In this document: positions 8,020 to 21,900 of the stretch, piece by piece
Position numbering within the stretch: the first letter of the stretch is position 1
Layout: each line of letters opens with the position of its first letter
IMG/VR virus record: IMGVR_UViG_3300032285_000371
Span: 1 to 37,740 of that record
Source: a virus
Length of the DNA: 37,740 bases
Reading direction: 5' to 3' (one strand)
Notes under the pieces: generated by a model
Database searches by the model: none
What the model saw: the letters and a program-made list of their open reading frames with translations, nothing else
Told to the model about the DNA's origin: nothing
Program-made: the position numbers and the translations under genes

Positions 8020-9933
8020 TTAGACTTCTAATTTAAGATATGTGAGTGTAACTGTGATAGGACCAGTAACACCGCCGTTGTTGTAAATTTTTAAATACAT
8101 GTTTGATGTTACAGTAACATCTGCGTTGTATCCATATACTGCTGGAGTAAAATTTGTCACAGTGGCTGTGTTACCAGTTGTTATTGATTCTGCAACTATA
8201 CCACTACCCGGAGTTGGATCCGTAGTAATACCTCTTGATGAATCTGATGATTGAGCACTCGAACTAGTGTATACCGTCACCCATGCTCCTGATGTACAAG
8301 CTATACTATATAATGCATATCCTTTAGCCGCTGTTACTGTTGCTGTAGAGCTAGCACCAACTGCTAGAGAAGCAGTCGTAGTAGATACCGTAGCTCTGCT
8401 TCCAAGACCGGTAGCGTTTGATGTTATTGTACCATTATTGATTGTAATAGTTGTTCCGTCAACTTTAACACCGCCTAGGACACTTGTTGTTGCTGTTGGT
8501 AGAGTGTACGTGCTTGCTCCGCTGATAACACCGTTATTAATTGTAATACTAGTACCATCAACCTTAACTCCTCCCAATACACTAGTAGTTGCTGTTGGTA
8601 AACTATATTGAGCGGCTACTAATTGACTACTTCCGTTTAGTGTAATAGTTGATCCATCAATCTTAACACCACCTAACACACTAATTGATGCAGTTGGTAA
8701 TGTGTATGTACTATTTGCAGAAAGTTGTCCTTGACCGTTTATAGTAATACTGATGCCGTCGATCTTAACTCCACCGAGCACATTGGTAGTTGCTGTCGGT
8801 AAACTATATTGTGAGGCTACTAGTTGATTAGAACCATTTAATGTAATTGTAGTTCCATCGATCTTAACTCCACCCAATGATGTAGTTGTTGCGGTTGGTA
8901 AGAATGAGGATATAATTCCATTATTAATAGTGATCGAAGTGCCGTCAATCTTAATTCCACCTAGGATCGTTGTCGATGCTGTTGGTAAAGTGTAAGAGCC
9001 ACCACCGCCTCCACCAGTCGCACTAATTACTCCATTACTAATTGTAATAGTAGTACCATCTACTTTAACACCGCCAAGTGTAGTAGGGGTAGCTGTTGGT
9101 AAACTATAAGAATACGGAGCACTTATAGTACCGTTGGCAGGATTAATAGTTATAGAGGTTCCATCAACTCTTATACCGCCCAGTGTACTAACTGATGCTG
9201 TCGGTAAACTGTACTGCGTAGCAGAAATAGTTCCGTTATTAATTGTAATACTAGCACCATCAACCTTAACTCCGCCAAGTATGAATGTACTTGCAGTTGG
9301 TAAAACATAACTTCCACCACCGCCTCCACCAGTCGCACTAATTACTCCATTACTAATTACAATAGTTGTGCCATCAACCTTAACACCGCCTAACTGACTT
9401 GTAGTAGCTGTTGGTAAATTATATACTGATGAAATTACTCCAGTTCCGCTATTAATTGTAATACTAGCACCATCTACCTTAACTCCGCCTAACAGGCTTG
9501 TAGTTGCTTGTGGTAGTGTGTAGGTTGAAATACCAGCACTAATAATTCCTGATCCGTTAATTGTAATGGTTGTACCATCAATCTTTACTCCACCTAAGCT
9601 AGTCGTTGTAGCTGTTGGTAAAATATATTGCGGAGCTCTAATTACACCATTATTAATAGTAATTGTTGAACCGTCAATCTTAACACCACCTAGTATACTA
9701 GTTGATGCAGTCGGAAGATTATACGCTGCCGAGATAACACCATTGTTGATGCTAATCGAAGTTCCATCAATTTTAACCCCGCCGGTTGTTATTGTACTTG
9801 CGGTTGGCAATATATAAGTTTGTTGATTGAATAACTGTGTAAAGTTTGAATTTATTTTTGCACCTGCTGACCTCAGAGTGTCACCGGTACCGTCATTCAC
9901 TGCCGATCCAATATTAATTAGTTGTTGCGCCAT
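8020..9933 (-). CDS. Repeat-built tail fibre protein (637 aa)
   Basis: The N-terminus carries INIGSAVNDGTGDTLRSAGA and KINSNFTQLF (residues 6-35), a common virion-attachment start of phage fibres. Residues 42 to about 505 are 14 tandem copies of a 29-38 residue unit with core LPTATTxxLGGVKVDGTTIT and an ending like INNGVISA. The units probably form a triple beta-helical or spiral shaft. Two units end in a hexaglycine-serine hinge (GGGGGGS), encoded by an identical 45-bp stretch. The last 130 residues, from about GLGSRATV to TLTYLKLEV, form a separate beta-rich tip with no recognised enzymatic motif. The start is 6 nt after the giant gene, with AGGA as ribosome site. Directly downstream is the sedolisin gene, which makes this protein one possible substrate or partner (inference). 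Confidence 0.82.
   Translation of the reverse strand: MAQQLINIGSAVNDGTGDTLRSAGAKINSNFTQLFNQQTYILPTASTITTGGVKIDGTSISINNGVISAAYNLPTASTSILGGVKIDGSTITINNGVIRAPQYILPTATTTSLGGVKIDGTTITINGSGIISAGISTYTLPQATTSLLGGVKVDGASITINSGTGVISSVYNLPTATTSQLGGVKVDGTTIVISNGVISATGGGGGGSYVLPTASTFILGGVKVDGASITINNGTISATQYSLPTASVSTLGGIRVDGTSITINPANGTISAPYSYSLPTATPTTLGGVKVDGTTITISNGVISATGGGGGGSYTLPTASTTILGGIKIDGTSITINNGIISSFLPTATTTSLGGVKIDGTTITLNGSNQLVASQYSLPTATTNVLGGVKIDGISITINGQGQLSANSTYTLPTASISVLGGVKIDGSTITLNGSSQLVAAQYSLPTATTSVLGGVKVDGTSITINNGVISGASTYTLPTATTSVLGGVKVDGTTITINNGTITSNATGLGSRATVSTTTASLAVGASSTATVTAAKGYALYSIACTSGAWVTVYTSSSAQSSDSSRGITTDPTPGSGIVAESITTGNTATVTNFTPAVYGYNADVTVTSNMYLKIYNNGGVTGPITVTLTYLKLEV
8999..9043 (-). 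repeat. 45-bp exact direct repeat, copy 1 (hexaglycine hinge)
   Basis: Plus-strand block beginning CCACCACCGCCTCCACCAGT and ending ACTAATT, identical to 9314-9358. It encodes the SNGVISATGGGGGG part of one shaft unit. The two copies are 315 bp apart, exactly 105 codons, so recombination between them would delete or add three units in frame. Confidence 0.85.
9314..9358 (-). repeat. 45-bp exact direct repeat, copy 2 (hexaglycine hinge)
   Basis: Identical to 8999-9043. The flanks differ (plus-strand AACATAACTT before this copy, AAGTGTAAGAG before the other). The identical block is therefore younger or better conserved than the surrounding shaft units. Confidence 0.85.
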
Positions 9934-9938
9934 CTTTT

Positions 9939-12900
9939 TTATCCTTGGTCAAATGTAAGATCTGTTCCGGTATTGTCAAACGTAAATGCGTTATTGTCAA
10001 ATGCCGGTGTTGGTAATGTACTTATTTGAGTATACCATGATCCAGGAACTGCCTTAACAAAGGTAGCTATTGGGCCATTATCTACTAATAGGTTAGGAGT
10101 AACTTTGCCATCAAAGTCTGTGCCGGATCTCTTAATCACAGTCACCTGTGTGCCGGCCGCTAGTGTGTTAGTTAATCTCAACGAGTTGGTTCTGCCGTCT
10201 ACAGCAAAATCAGCATCAAATGTTGTGTCGCCCTCTGGACTGGTTGGTGCTATGTTAATATTATGTACATTGTATGGAGATTTTTTCAATCTTATATTAA
10301 TAACAAAATATTGCCAGTTAGCTGAATTAGCTGTGAATGTTGTACTAGTGTGTGCAGTTAAACACTTGTATTGATAGCTACCATAATTTACTATCATTCC
10401 AACTGAATAACTTACACCGGTTGCCCAGTCAGACGTTACATAGCCTCCAACAAAAACATCAATGTCATTGCTTTGGCCATAGCCAACTGGTATTTGAGAT
10501 TGTTGTGTCCAGTAGGCAGTGTTTGATGGCGAAGGATAAACTGTTTGAGTAGTAGTTAAAGTATATGCTGTTGATACTAGATAGTACAAGTTGTTAAATG
10601 TTACTACATTATTTGAGGTATACTGATAGCTAGGATCAAATTCTCCAATAAAGGTATATCCGGCCGCATTTAACCAACTAGTCACGCCAGAGTTAGTTGG
10701 GGTAAAGGTCAACGGAACTGTGTTAGTACCATCGCTTAATATCTTATAAGTTTGGAAGTTATCCTGATAAGGAATAGTTTCGCTAGCACCTATTTCTTGA
10801 ACTACGGTTCCTGTTCTATAGATCTTGCCTACTCCTGTTCCGAGTGTACCTCTATGTAGTTGTCCAAGTACGTTTCCGTTAAGAGTAAAGAATTCAATAC
10901 GCTCCCCTTTAATTTCAATAATGCCAGGTTTATTACCTGCTGGATTTGGAGCGTCAAAGTTACTTGCATCCTTAACTGTAATTGTTGTATCAGTAGGTTT
11001 TAATTCAACTGCTAGTTCAGTTTGTTTTAACTTGTTTAATCGCTTGAATACCGTACGATTCAACATGTCTTTAAATTGCATATAAGCTATACCTGACTTT
11101 AGTATGTTGCTACTAAATGTCAATATTCTAAACACATCATTAACTGCTGGCGGAGTAGCTAATTTTATACTTTGCATATCTGATTGCAGAGCATAATCAA
11201 CATCTGGATTCAATAATTTTCCGTTTTGCTCTACCCATACATAAGAAGAATTTATAACAGGTCGTTCTAAGGTAATTAGACCGTTAAACAAACTCTTATA
11301 AGCAAAAAATTCTGCTGTATCAACAGTATACGAACTTGTTAAACCAGGAGTAATATTTCTATTAGTTGCTTGAATATCAAGAATACTATGATTGTAGTTA
11401 GAAATAACTTCTATAGTATGCCCGGTATCATAGGTATTAGCAAAGCGTATCTTAGGAGTTGTTCCTGGAATATAAACGTATCCTGCATCTGAAGCTATAG
11501 AAACTTTTAATTGCTGTCCGCTGTAAGTAGCGGCAACTGCACTAGTCAATACAATGCTGATACCATTTGGAACAAATTTCCAATCAGTGTTAAAGTTTAA
11601 AGTAGTATTGCCTGCTATGACTACTACATCTTGAACTGGTATAGATGACGGGGTATATCTAGCACTGTCGATAGTATAGGTGTACTTGTTAGATTTAATA
11701 GTAAAATATACAACACCGGGTGGACGTAAAATTGTGTTGTCCACTCGAACTATCATACTGCCTTCGGCTGGTAATCCGATACCAACCGCATACTGTAAAT
11801 TATAATCAGTAGTACCATTACCTACTAGTCGTTCTTTTTTAGCAACGGAGAATGTTTGACTTGAGCCGGCAACAATAATGTAAGTTATTAGTGACTGTGC
11901 CGCAGGTGCTATTAAGAATCTAATACCTATTCTATTTGGATTAGCATAAGTGTCGTCTGTTTCAAAAATAGTTACAGTCTGCGCTACACCATTAACATAA
12001 ACTGCTTGTGTAGTAGGAGTAATGTACTTGGCATTAGTTATAAATTCTAATGTGTTGCCGTCACCGGTGAAATGATCTATTTCTAAAATATTACTGCCGT
12101 TAAAGCCAATAGATGTAATAGATACATAGGTTCCCAATGCAGGAGGATAAGTGAATACTACCTGTTGATTTTGATAGTCAACAACATAATCATCCGGTGC
12201 TGTTAGTACAGTCGAACTTGTACCAACTGCTGTTCTTACAATTACTGCACCTGCACTATTTGGTGTTTGGCTAATAGCATAATTTCTAGTAACACCGTCA
12301 CCGATATATGGATCAACATGGATGTTAGCCGAACCAGAAGTTGGCTTGTCGTATATCTTAATAGCTACAGCATCAACCACTTGTCCTGGGACTACTTCTT
12401 CGGGAGCCGGACTAGTCGACGGGGTTACAAATCCATCGCCATCTACTAGAATATCATCTGCAGATAATCCAGTAGCAGTGCTGTATACTAGATCTCCTCC
12501 GGTTAGTGCAGTATCATAGTCGGCTTCATTTGGAGCAATTGAACCGTCACTAGTTGTTTGTCTAAATATGAATTGATCACCGTTACCAACTGTGAAGGTA
12601 TTAGGAATAGTAAACGTACTAGTCGTTCCATCAGCAGTGATAGTTCTCATAACTGCATTTGTATTAGTAACCTGTAAAGAGCCGTATATCGAATCATCGA
12701 TTCTTACTGGTTTTAGATAGCTACTAATGGTAAGAACAGTTCCAAAAATCAACGGTGTGTTCAATGTAATAACACCTTTACCAAATGGATCAGTTGTCGT
12801 AATCACTGATAGTGTTCTAGTAAATGTAATAGTACTGCCATTGCCGATATCTTTGTACAAGATTTGATCAATTTGTACATCGTTAGCACCAATGATCTGT

Positions 12901-15900
12901 TGTACCTTAACACTTAAACCGAGTGTACCTGACACAAACGGACTAATTGTTATTGTATCGCCTACTGAAATTCCAACAACATTCACTAGTGTAATTACAT
13001 TACTACCTTTCTTGTTAGATGCATAAGAACTGCCAGTTACTGCATGGCTGTTTCCTAATAGTATAGAAACTGCCGAAGTAACTGTTGGAACAATATCTCT
13101 AGGATCAAATGTATAGACTAATCGAACACCGTCACTAGTATAGCTTTCACTAAACAACTGACTATAGTAAACGTTTAGTTGTGTTCCTGATGCAGGAGTG
13201 TAAGGTAACGTAAATGAATGTGTATTAGCTGAAACTTGTGTAATGAAATCATTAAATGTTGAATCTTGGCTATCCCACTTGTCAGACCAGTAAGGTGTAC
13301 TTCCCCAACCAGTGTTAACATCAAAACCAATACCGCTGACAATTACTCCGCCGTAGTCGATGCCTGTCATTAACTGACTCAAATCTTTTCCGGGCTGTCC
13401 ATTTTCTGGATTATAAAAATGTTGTATTCTGTCAGTGGCATTTAAAATTGACGAATCTTTTAGATAGGTTACTAAGATAATACTATTCTTAGCTGGAGCA
13501 ACATCTAATGTTATGCTTCCGCTGTAAGAATGATATCCCTTAGCAGTAGATGTTACTGTAGATAATTTATAATTGTCACGTAACACCGGAACCCCGTCAA
13601 CTGTGACTGAGCTAGTGCCAAGACGTACATTTGGTGCCCATGTAAGCGGATACTGCACTCTTGAACCGGTTCCTGTAAATGTTTCAGTCTGCTCTAAATT
13701 AGTAATAAAATAATTTTGTGTAGTGCGATCAAACTTAACATTTATTTTAGTAGTACGAATCTTACTATCACCAATGATAGCTATTATCCGTGCTGGAGTT
13801 CCTGTTGATGAAACTCCGCCGTTAATGGTAACTGTTGGTGCGCTAATATAACCCTTACCATTTGTCAGTAATACAATTCGATTAATCTGACCATTAGCAA
13901 TAAATGCTCTAGCAGTTGCTCCGCTTCCGCTAGTTCCAGAAATTGTAATTTGTGGCTCGTTAATATATCCAGATCCGCCATTGACAATTTTTAAATCAAT
14001 AACACTATAGCCTACATTATCTAACCAATTCTTCCATGGATATGTGTTTACAATAGGATTATCAACGCTGATAACACCATTGGCAATACTTGTATTAATA
14101 GTCTGGAATAGATTGTTTGTGTATGTGCTAGGCAAATCAAAGTCAGTAGCCATTATCTCATTAGATTCTATCTTGTTAAAATTACTAATGTATTCTCTAA
14201 TTTTAGTTCTGTATGGCTTGACTTCGTCAATGTAACTTTCAAAGTCAGCTAGATTATTAGGTTGATAGGTAACTGGTTGATCTAAACTACCAATATTGTG
14301 CATGGCTTTGACAAAACCAGTTTTAAAGACCCAATCTAATTCAGCTTGTTCTGAATATGCATAACGGATGCTGTAGAAGAACAAATCAAGGTATACAGTT
14401 TTTAATTCTTCTACTAGTAAATTATTTTTAATAGTATTAAGAATAATTCTTAGTTCTTTAGATGCAACTAGGTCAAAGTTTGTGCCGTCGTACAACCCGC
14501 CGTCATAGCCATAAATTGTATTAGTAAATTTATACAATGAACTATTAAATTGTATAGTACCATTTTGAATACCAACTACCTGGTAACTTTGTGTATAGTC
14601 AACGCTAGAACTATTGGCAAACTTCTTAAGTAAAGTCCACTCGCCCTTGTTGTTAGTCTTAACTTTTACAACTTCGCCGATGTTAACTGAAATGGTTGCT
14701 AGATCTGTAAATGTATTAACAACGTGAGTTGGACTAGTATTCTGGCCGTATCCAGTTGCATACCAATCTACTTTAGTCCAGTATTTTCTAACATCGTAAT
14801 TTTGTGTTTGTGTTCTAGACCAAACTTGAGAAGCAATATCAAACGAATAAATGCTCCATGCATTACCTGCTTGAGTATCAGAATGCACTAGTACAGAATA
14901 ACTTCTTACACTTAGAATAGTACTAGCTACAGACGCATAGCCTTCGCCCGGCGATACTACTGTTACAGACGTGATACTTCCCTTGGCATTGATATTAGAT
15001 TTAAGAACTGCGCCTTGTCCTGTACCCGCTACTGAAATATATGGAGCATGGGCATATCCGCTGCCACTGTTAAGGATGATAACGCTGGTTATTCTTCCAT
15101 CAGTCAGTACCGGTATTAGTTCTGGAACTACAAACGAAGTAATATTAATATAAGTTAATTCAGTATCGTAATCTTTTACACCATCATACAATCCTAGTTG
15201 AACACTTGGTTCAGCTTCGTATGAATCTAACGCACTTAAATTTCTGTTTTCAACTATTTGATTAGTCAACAGGGTTCTGTTAACCTGTTCTATTACCTGT
15301 TTCAATGCTTCATAACGATTAATAAACATTGATTGACGCGGTCTAAATTCTATACCGTATCTTAGTTTAGGTGGCAATGATAAGTCTGGAACATCTTTAC
15401 CAGTCAAATCTTTTCCACATAAACTATCAAACCATTTTTCTTCAATTCTAGCTGGAATATAGCTGTTGATGTCGTTGCTTATTAATGCATACTGTCTATG
15501 TATATTTTTAGTATCTGCATTATCGACAGTCCAATACTCTACACTTAGAACTGCATCAGTGTGTTTTAATAAAGGTTTAATATTAGCTAGACTAAAACTG
15601 TTTGGACCTGTGAGTGCTAGATATTTGTATCCTTCACCTCTTGGATTTGAAATTAGGCTAGCAACAGAGCTTGCACTCAGGGTTCTTTTTCCAGTAGTAG
15701 GGGCGATTGTTTTATTCTTAACCCAGAAATAATAGGTATTCTTGCTAGTGTTACTAACATTATCATACTTGGTCACTAACGAATATGTTTCAGTCGTAGT
15801 GTATAATGATGTTCCGCTGATTCCTTGTGCAAGACCGGCTTCAGTATCTGCTAGGTTATTCCATTGTACTGGAGAATATTTTGATTTTACCCATTCGTAA

Positions 15901-18900
15901 ATATCGATACTAGCACCTGGGAATATAGTAGCCCATAGGCTAGTTCTATAAATTATGTTGTCATCGTGGCCGTCAATAAATTTAGCAGTTTGTAGATCCC
16001 ACCATAGTTGTCCAACTTGATCATCACCCCATGTCATGCCTGCTCTAACATTAACTGTAGAATCTCCTACATTATATACGGCAGGGTCATAGAACGACTT
16101 GTAGGAAATTTCTTGGTCTGCTGGGCCGGGGATTTTTCCCTGTAATGGATCAATAACATCTAAGTAAGATAACACTTGACTAGTTTTACGATCATAGATA
16201 AATGCTCGCTTGATTTTACTAATATCAACTTTATCTAATTCAGTATGTACTGATTTCCAACTGTAGACATTTGGAGTTTTTAGATATTCAAAAATTCTTC
16301 CTGATACTAGACTACTAGTAATTGCTCGAGGAGCACCGACTAAAATATTGTCTGTGCCTACTGAGAATCCTTTACCGTAGCTAGCATTTGCGCCTACTAA
16401 GTTTGATAATCGTTCGCTGAAAATAAATTTAGTATTATAGTTGTCGTAAATATCAATTCGACCACTATCATACTCATAGTGCCTAAAATTAGTTGCACCG
16501 CTGTCAAAAACAGTATCATCACTCCATGTTGTAGTAGTGAAGCTGTCGGCATTGGCACTATAAACTACTAGTGTTGTAGAATTGTTAACAAACTTAACAC
16601 TAGTTCCAAATTTTTCAACTGGCTCAGGGCTTATGTTTGTTAAATTTTGTAAGAAATCATAAAGTTGAGATGTAGGATTATATTCATAAACACTAACTTC
16701 CCCAGATCCAACAAGTGGGCTACCAACAGCAATATATGATCCGCTGGTTGTCATATCCACCGATGTACCAAATCCATAAACTCCATTAGTTGTAGACAAC
16801 AAGATCCATGCATTACTTACATACTGATAATAGTTAAATGCGCCGGCAACAGTTGTAGATGCTGTTTGAATTCCCGGTGCACCAATTACTAAAAACTGTC
16901 CGTTAGACGCTTGTACACTTGAACGATCTACGCCTAGGCTATGTCCAAACTGCGCCTGGCTAGCTGGTGCAGTTAACGATGATGTGTAAGCCCAAGACGG
17001 TATTGTAAAGAATACTAGTCCGTTAGGAGTACTGTCCGGTGCCGCATTGATAACAACGAATCCAGATTTAATATTTGGATAGTTAAATGTACCAAGCCCA
17101 TATACAGTACCAGTAGTTAACTGATTTATAACAACAATGTTTAAGAATGATAATGTTGCTGGAACTTGTATTAGGTTAGCTGATATAACTTGGCTACCAT
17201 CGGCCACTCCGTTGGCAGTTACCGTCATGCCAGGTGCAATACCTGTTAATGAATCAACACGGATGGCATTTCTACCAAACGTACCGTAACCTGATACTGA
17301 TCCTGTATTAGGTTTAGTTAGATATACAATGGTTGTTCCGCTTAAGAAACTAGAAATTGTTGCACCAGAAGCTATTCCTGTACCTTCGGCTAGCATTCCT
17401 ACTACTAGTCCGGTAACACTACCAACTGTGATATAGTTGTTTCCAAGGCCGCCCACTATGCCGGTAACCGCGGTTGCATTATTCACACCGGTAGTCACCG
17501 ATGTTGCGCTTACTACTTGAGTAACATATTGATTACTGTAAAATCCAGTTCCTTTAAGAACCATACCGTTAACTATTCCGGTAGTGTCTGAAAGACCAAT
17601 TACGCTACCTATTAGTGCATATGCTTCTGCGCCTGTACCCGAAGTACTAGTAAAAGAAACAAACGGTGATGTTAATAGATCGTATCCTGAGCCAGGAACT
17701 GTTACAGTCACCGCAGTAACACCAAATGTCACTGTGAATCTTGCACCGCTTCCTGTACCGCCTGTTACAACGTTATTTGATGTTAAGGCCGCGGTAGAAT
17801 ATATACCTGTGTCATATATCAACACTGATTGAATTGCACCTGTACCGGATATTTGTGTTACACGTAGTTTTGCAGGTGCCGTATATGTTCCGCCACTAAT
17901 AGTTAATATATCGCCGAGAATATATCCGGCACCAGAATAAACAATTGGCGTAGTCACAGCTACTACACCTATAGTCGAGGTTGCTTTAGCAGGAACACTT
18001 CCTGATGTATTTGGAGTGCCGATGTTAACTGTTGGAGCAGTAGAATAGCCTGAACCAGGTTTGTCAACGACAATTTGTTTAACTGCGGTATTACTACTTG
18101 CAGATGGGTTATAGCTTGCAGACGCTTGTACAAAATTTTCATAGGTAAGCACATAGACTTTACCAGTATTGTTTGAATATCCCTCTGCTCCTACAAACAA
18201 ATTATATGATGTAGTGCCGTCATCTAAAATCTGAGTTCCAAAAATTAAACTAGTTCCAAACTTTTCATTAGCACTAGGCGATGGGCTAACAATAGTATCA
18301 ACTAATTGGAAAATATTGTTTAAATCTTTTTTGTAAATGCTAACTGCACCTTGTGCCGCTAGGGTACTATTAGTACCAGTAGCATCGATTGGTACATAAT
18401 TTATAGCTTTCCAGTATGTCGATCCGCCGCTGAATATTACTGGGCCATTTACTGTTGATAACGTGTTCTTAGATAAAAATACATTTGATCCAACGTAGGC
18501 AGCTACCGCGGTCAATGATGCAAGGCCAGAACCTGTTGTAAGTTGATTAACAGACAGTTGACCAGTTAACGAACTTATAACTAAATGATTTTGTCCAAAT
18601 ATAACAAATACCGAAGTTAATGCCGCAGTAGTATTTGCACTAATAACTACAGTATTTCCTACAACACTTAGAACTGTAGTGCCTTCTGGTATTCCTGCAG
18701 TTGTTGATAATGTTTGTCCGGCATAGATATTTGCTGGAGTTGTTACAGTTAATGTATTAGAGCCGGCCAATGCTGTTACTCGACTTGCGGCATTTGCAAA
18801 CGCTATTGATCCAGCTATTGATCCAGTAGTTAAATTATTGAAAAATACTAAACGATTAGCATCGTTACGACCTGTTATTACAGTCCCGTTGACTAGATTA

Positions 18901-21900
18901 TTGCCCGCTATTATCTTCCATCCTGCGACTACTGCACTAGCTGATTGGTATTCTGCTGTTGAAATAAACTTAGCAGAATTAGCACCAAATATCATTCGCC
19001 CGCTAGGAGTACCTGTAGAGGTTAAAGTAAGTATAACAATATTGTTTATACTATCAACTAGAGATACTGTCGTGTTAGATGCAATTCCAGTTCCAACAAC
19101 ACTCATGCCTACAACAATGCCAGTTGTTGAAGATACTGTAATTGCTCGAGTATTAACTAGATCACCAAAAGTTAGTATAGTTGATTGTAAAATAACTCCA
19201 ACTGTATTGTTTAATGTAATGACATTTGTAAGAGAATTAACATTTGTAACTATTGTGTTAGCTGGAATGTTTGTTCCAGTAATATTAATACCAACATAAA
19301 TTCCAGACACACTAGTGACTGTTAATGACTGGGCTCCGGCGCTAACTGAAGTTGCTAGTGTTGTTTTGAAAACATAGTAGCTAGTAATTGCGGCCACAGA
19401 TGCATCAGTCACTGTTGAATATACTACTTGACTTTTTGCTGTTGCGCTAATTTGCGGCGGATTATTAGCAGGTACACTAGATATTGCCTGATAGAAATTA
19501 TTTTCCAAAGCGACAATATCATTGGTGCTATAAGTGTTTACAATGTTCCAAGAGTAAGAACCAGAATTAGATACTAGATGAGTAGAAGCATATCCGGCTC
19601 TTGGATGCCCAACTGCTAGCCAGGTTTTATCTGGGCTTAATGCAATAACTTCAGCCAACTTATCTAGAGTGTTTAAATTTCCACCAAACGAATCATTTTT
19701 AGAAACCGTAGGAGCTGTTACAGTTTCTCTCTGTATCCAATTAGAAGTATTACTAGCCTTATCGTATACTAATAATTCACCGTTGCTTGTTCCTGCAAGT
19801 AACAAGAAACCATCTTCTGATAACGCAACAGTTCTACCTAAATCTAATTGAGATGCTGGGTAAGCATATTTGATTTCTACAGAATTGTATACCGGATTGT
19901 TTTCCCAGACAGTCCATTTACCATTTCCGTTATCATCAGTCCATAATAATTCACGTGGTTTTAATATTCTTGGAAATACCGAGTCAGCAATATCGATTGA
20001 ATAATCTTTAACATTTCCCTGAGCGTCATAGGTATTTCGAGCACGTTGTGTTTGTAACAAGAATATTAAAATTCTACTTTGCTCAGTAAACGGACTAGCT
20101 GGAGGGTTAGTTAATGTAGTTGTAATTGTAATAGTGTTCAGACTAACTGAATTAATTTTATAAAATCCAGCGAATCCAGTAACTTCTTTAATACCAATAT
20201 AAGAACCAGCAGTTAATACATGATCGATATCAAATGTAATAGTTAATGTTGTACCCGAGTATGTTACATCTTTAACCACATAGTTAGCATCTGTAAATCT
20301 ATAGACATTCCATGATACACCTTCAAAACCAACCCAGATGTAATCGCCTTCGTTAATTCCAGTAATATCCTGTGTCAAAATACTGTCTAAAGAATATAGT
20401 GTAAGTTTAACTTCATCTGGTCTAACATAACCTGCAGATCTTAAATATGGTCTATAGTTTTTAACCAGCGGCCATGGACTACTGTTGTAACCAATAGGTT
20501 TTAAATATATGTCGGTTGGCAGTTGACGGATTGTTAGATCGTAGTATGGTGGATCTAACGAATCTAATAGTTCAATCCCTTGAGGATTGCTTTTAAATTT
20601 AGATTCGTCAAGAACAAATTCAATATTTTCATAGGCTTTACTAGCACCGTACTCGCCAACACGCAATGCCCATTCTTCGTAGAATGTAATACTTTCTTTA
20701 TTTTCGCTACTTAATACATCGAACAGTTTGCTTAGGACACTCTTTGTACCTTTCTCGCGAATCATTCCTTGATAGAATTTAAATTCGCTAACTGGATCTT
20801 GAATAATATTATTCAAGTAATCCCTCTGTTGATAACCTATTAGATGCTGTGCTACTTTTTGTTGATCGCTATCAAAATTGTCGCTATCAAGACTATAAAA
20901 ATCTTGGAACTGTGCAACCTTATAAGTCCAGTTAGGAATTAATTTTGGAGACGGTTTACTTGATAGCTTCAACCATTGGGTAGTATCTAGTGTTTCTGCA
21001 CCTGGGACAATATTTCCTGTAGGATCTGCTTGTAAATAGAATTGTCCATATTTTACAAGTTCACCAATATTATAATCTTTCCAAGGTTCCCATTCTGTTA
21101 TATGTGCTTCATCAAAAATAAAACCAGGAACATCAAATCCACCATACCAGTTTATGCTAGTATATCCTGATACTTTGATTCGTTCTTGTCTATATCCAGT
21201 TTCTGGATTATAGATTGTATCGTTGAACAGCGTAGAATTGTCAAGCAATACTACTTGTTCTTTTTGTACTAGGTAAAAACTAGCACCAAAAATTCCGTCA
21301 TTAGTTTTTGTTGTGTAACTAACTGCATTATCTTTTCTATATAGATTAATGAATCTAGGCTCTAACGGGGTGCCATCTACTTTAAAAATCTCGTAAGGAT
21401 TAAAATTACTAGTAATGTCTTCAACAACTGCTAGTGTAGTATTAAACGTTATAGTGTCAGCGGCAGGACTTAAACTTAGGACCGCGCTTCCAACTGTGCT
21501 TAACCCATCTAATTTTGTATACTTTGCATCGTCAAAGATAGTACTAGCCGATACGGTTTGTATTGCTTGATAGTAGTCACCGTTATATCGAACGATTGTG
21601 TTGTAAGGAATATCTTGATTTGGTAACCAATCTTTCCATTTATTTTGCCCTACTGACCAATTCTGTGTAGTCCAGAACAAAAACTCTTTTGCGCTAGTTT
21701 CCCAGTTAGTTACTGCCTGTAATGTAGAATTAAAACTGTCAAAGATAAATCCTTCATCTTTTAACCATTCACCGTAGCCAAGAATAAAATCTACAACTGA
21801 TTGTATGTTATAAAATTTAGTGCCATATGGAACTGTTACTAGATTATTTTTATCCCAGCTGGTTCTAAGTATAGCACTAGTTCCACCTACAATAGGAAGT

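Larger units (their letters stand above)
8416..9810 (-). repeat. 14 tandem coding repeats of the fibre shaft
   Basis: The repeats are in-frame and 29-38 codons long (about 87-114 bp). They are clear at protein level (LPTA..LGG(V/I)(K/R)(V/I)DG..I.(I/L)) and degenerate at DNA level, apart from a few well-conserved blocks such as the complement of the VDGTTITI codons. Spacing varies because the unit ends differ (NNGVISA, NGSGIIS, NGSNQLVA, GGGGGGS). This is a shaft-length array, not a CRISPR. Confidence 0.9.

Noticed and set aside
8416-9810. CRISPR-like impression from regular repeats
   Set aside because: The units are diverged, vary in length, have no spacer logic and are translated in one frame as a fibre shaft.
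18838-19299. 153-codon plus-strand open frame, the longest antisense frame in the giant gene
   Set aside because: It lies opposite the Val/Thr/Gly-rich TGI-GM repeat region, where the antisense strand naturally lacks stops. It has no ribosome site, promoter or recognisable protein pattern.
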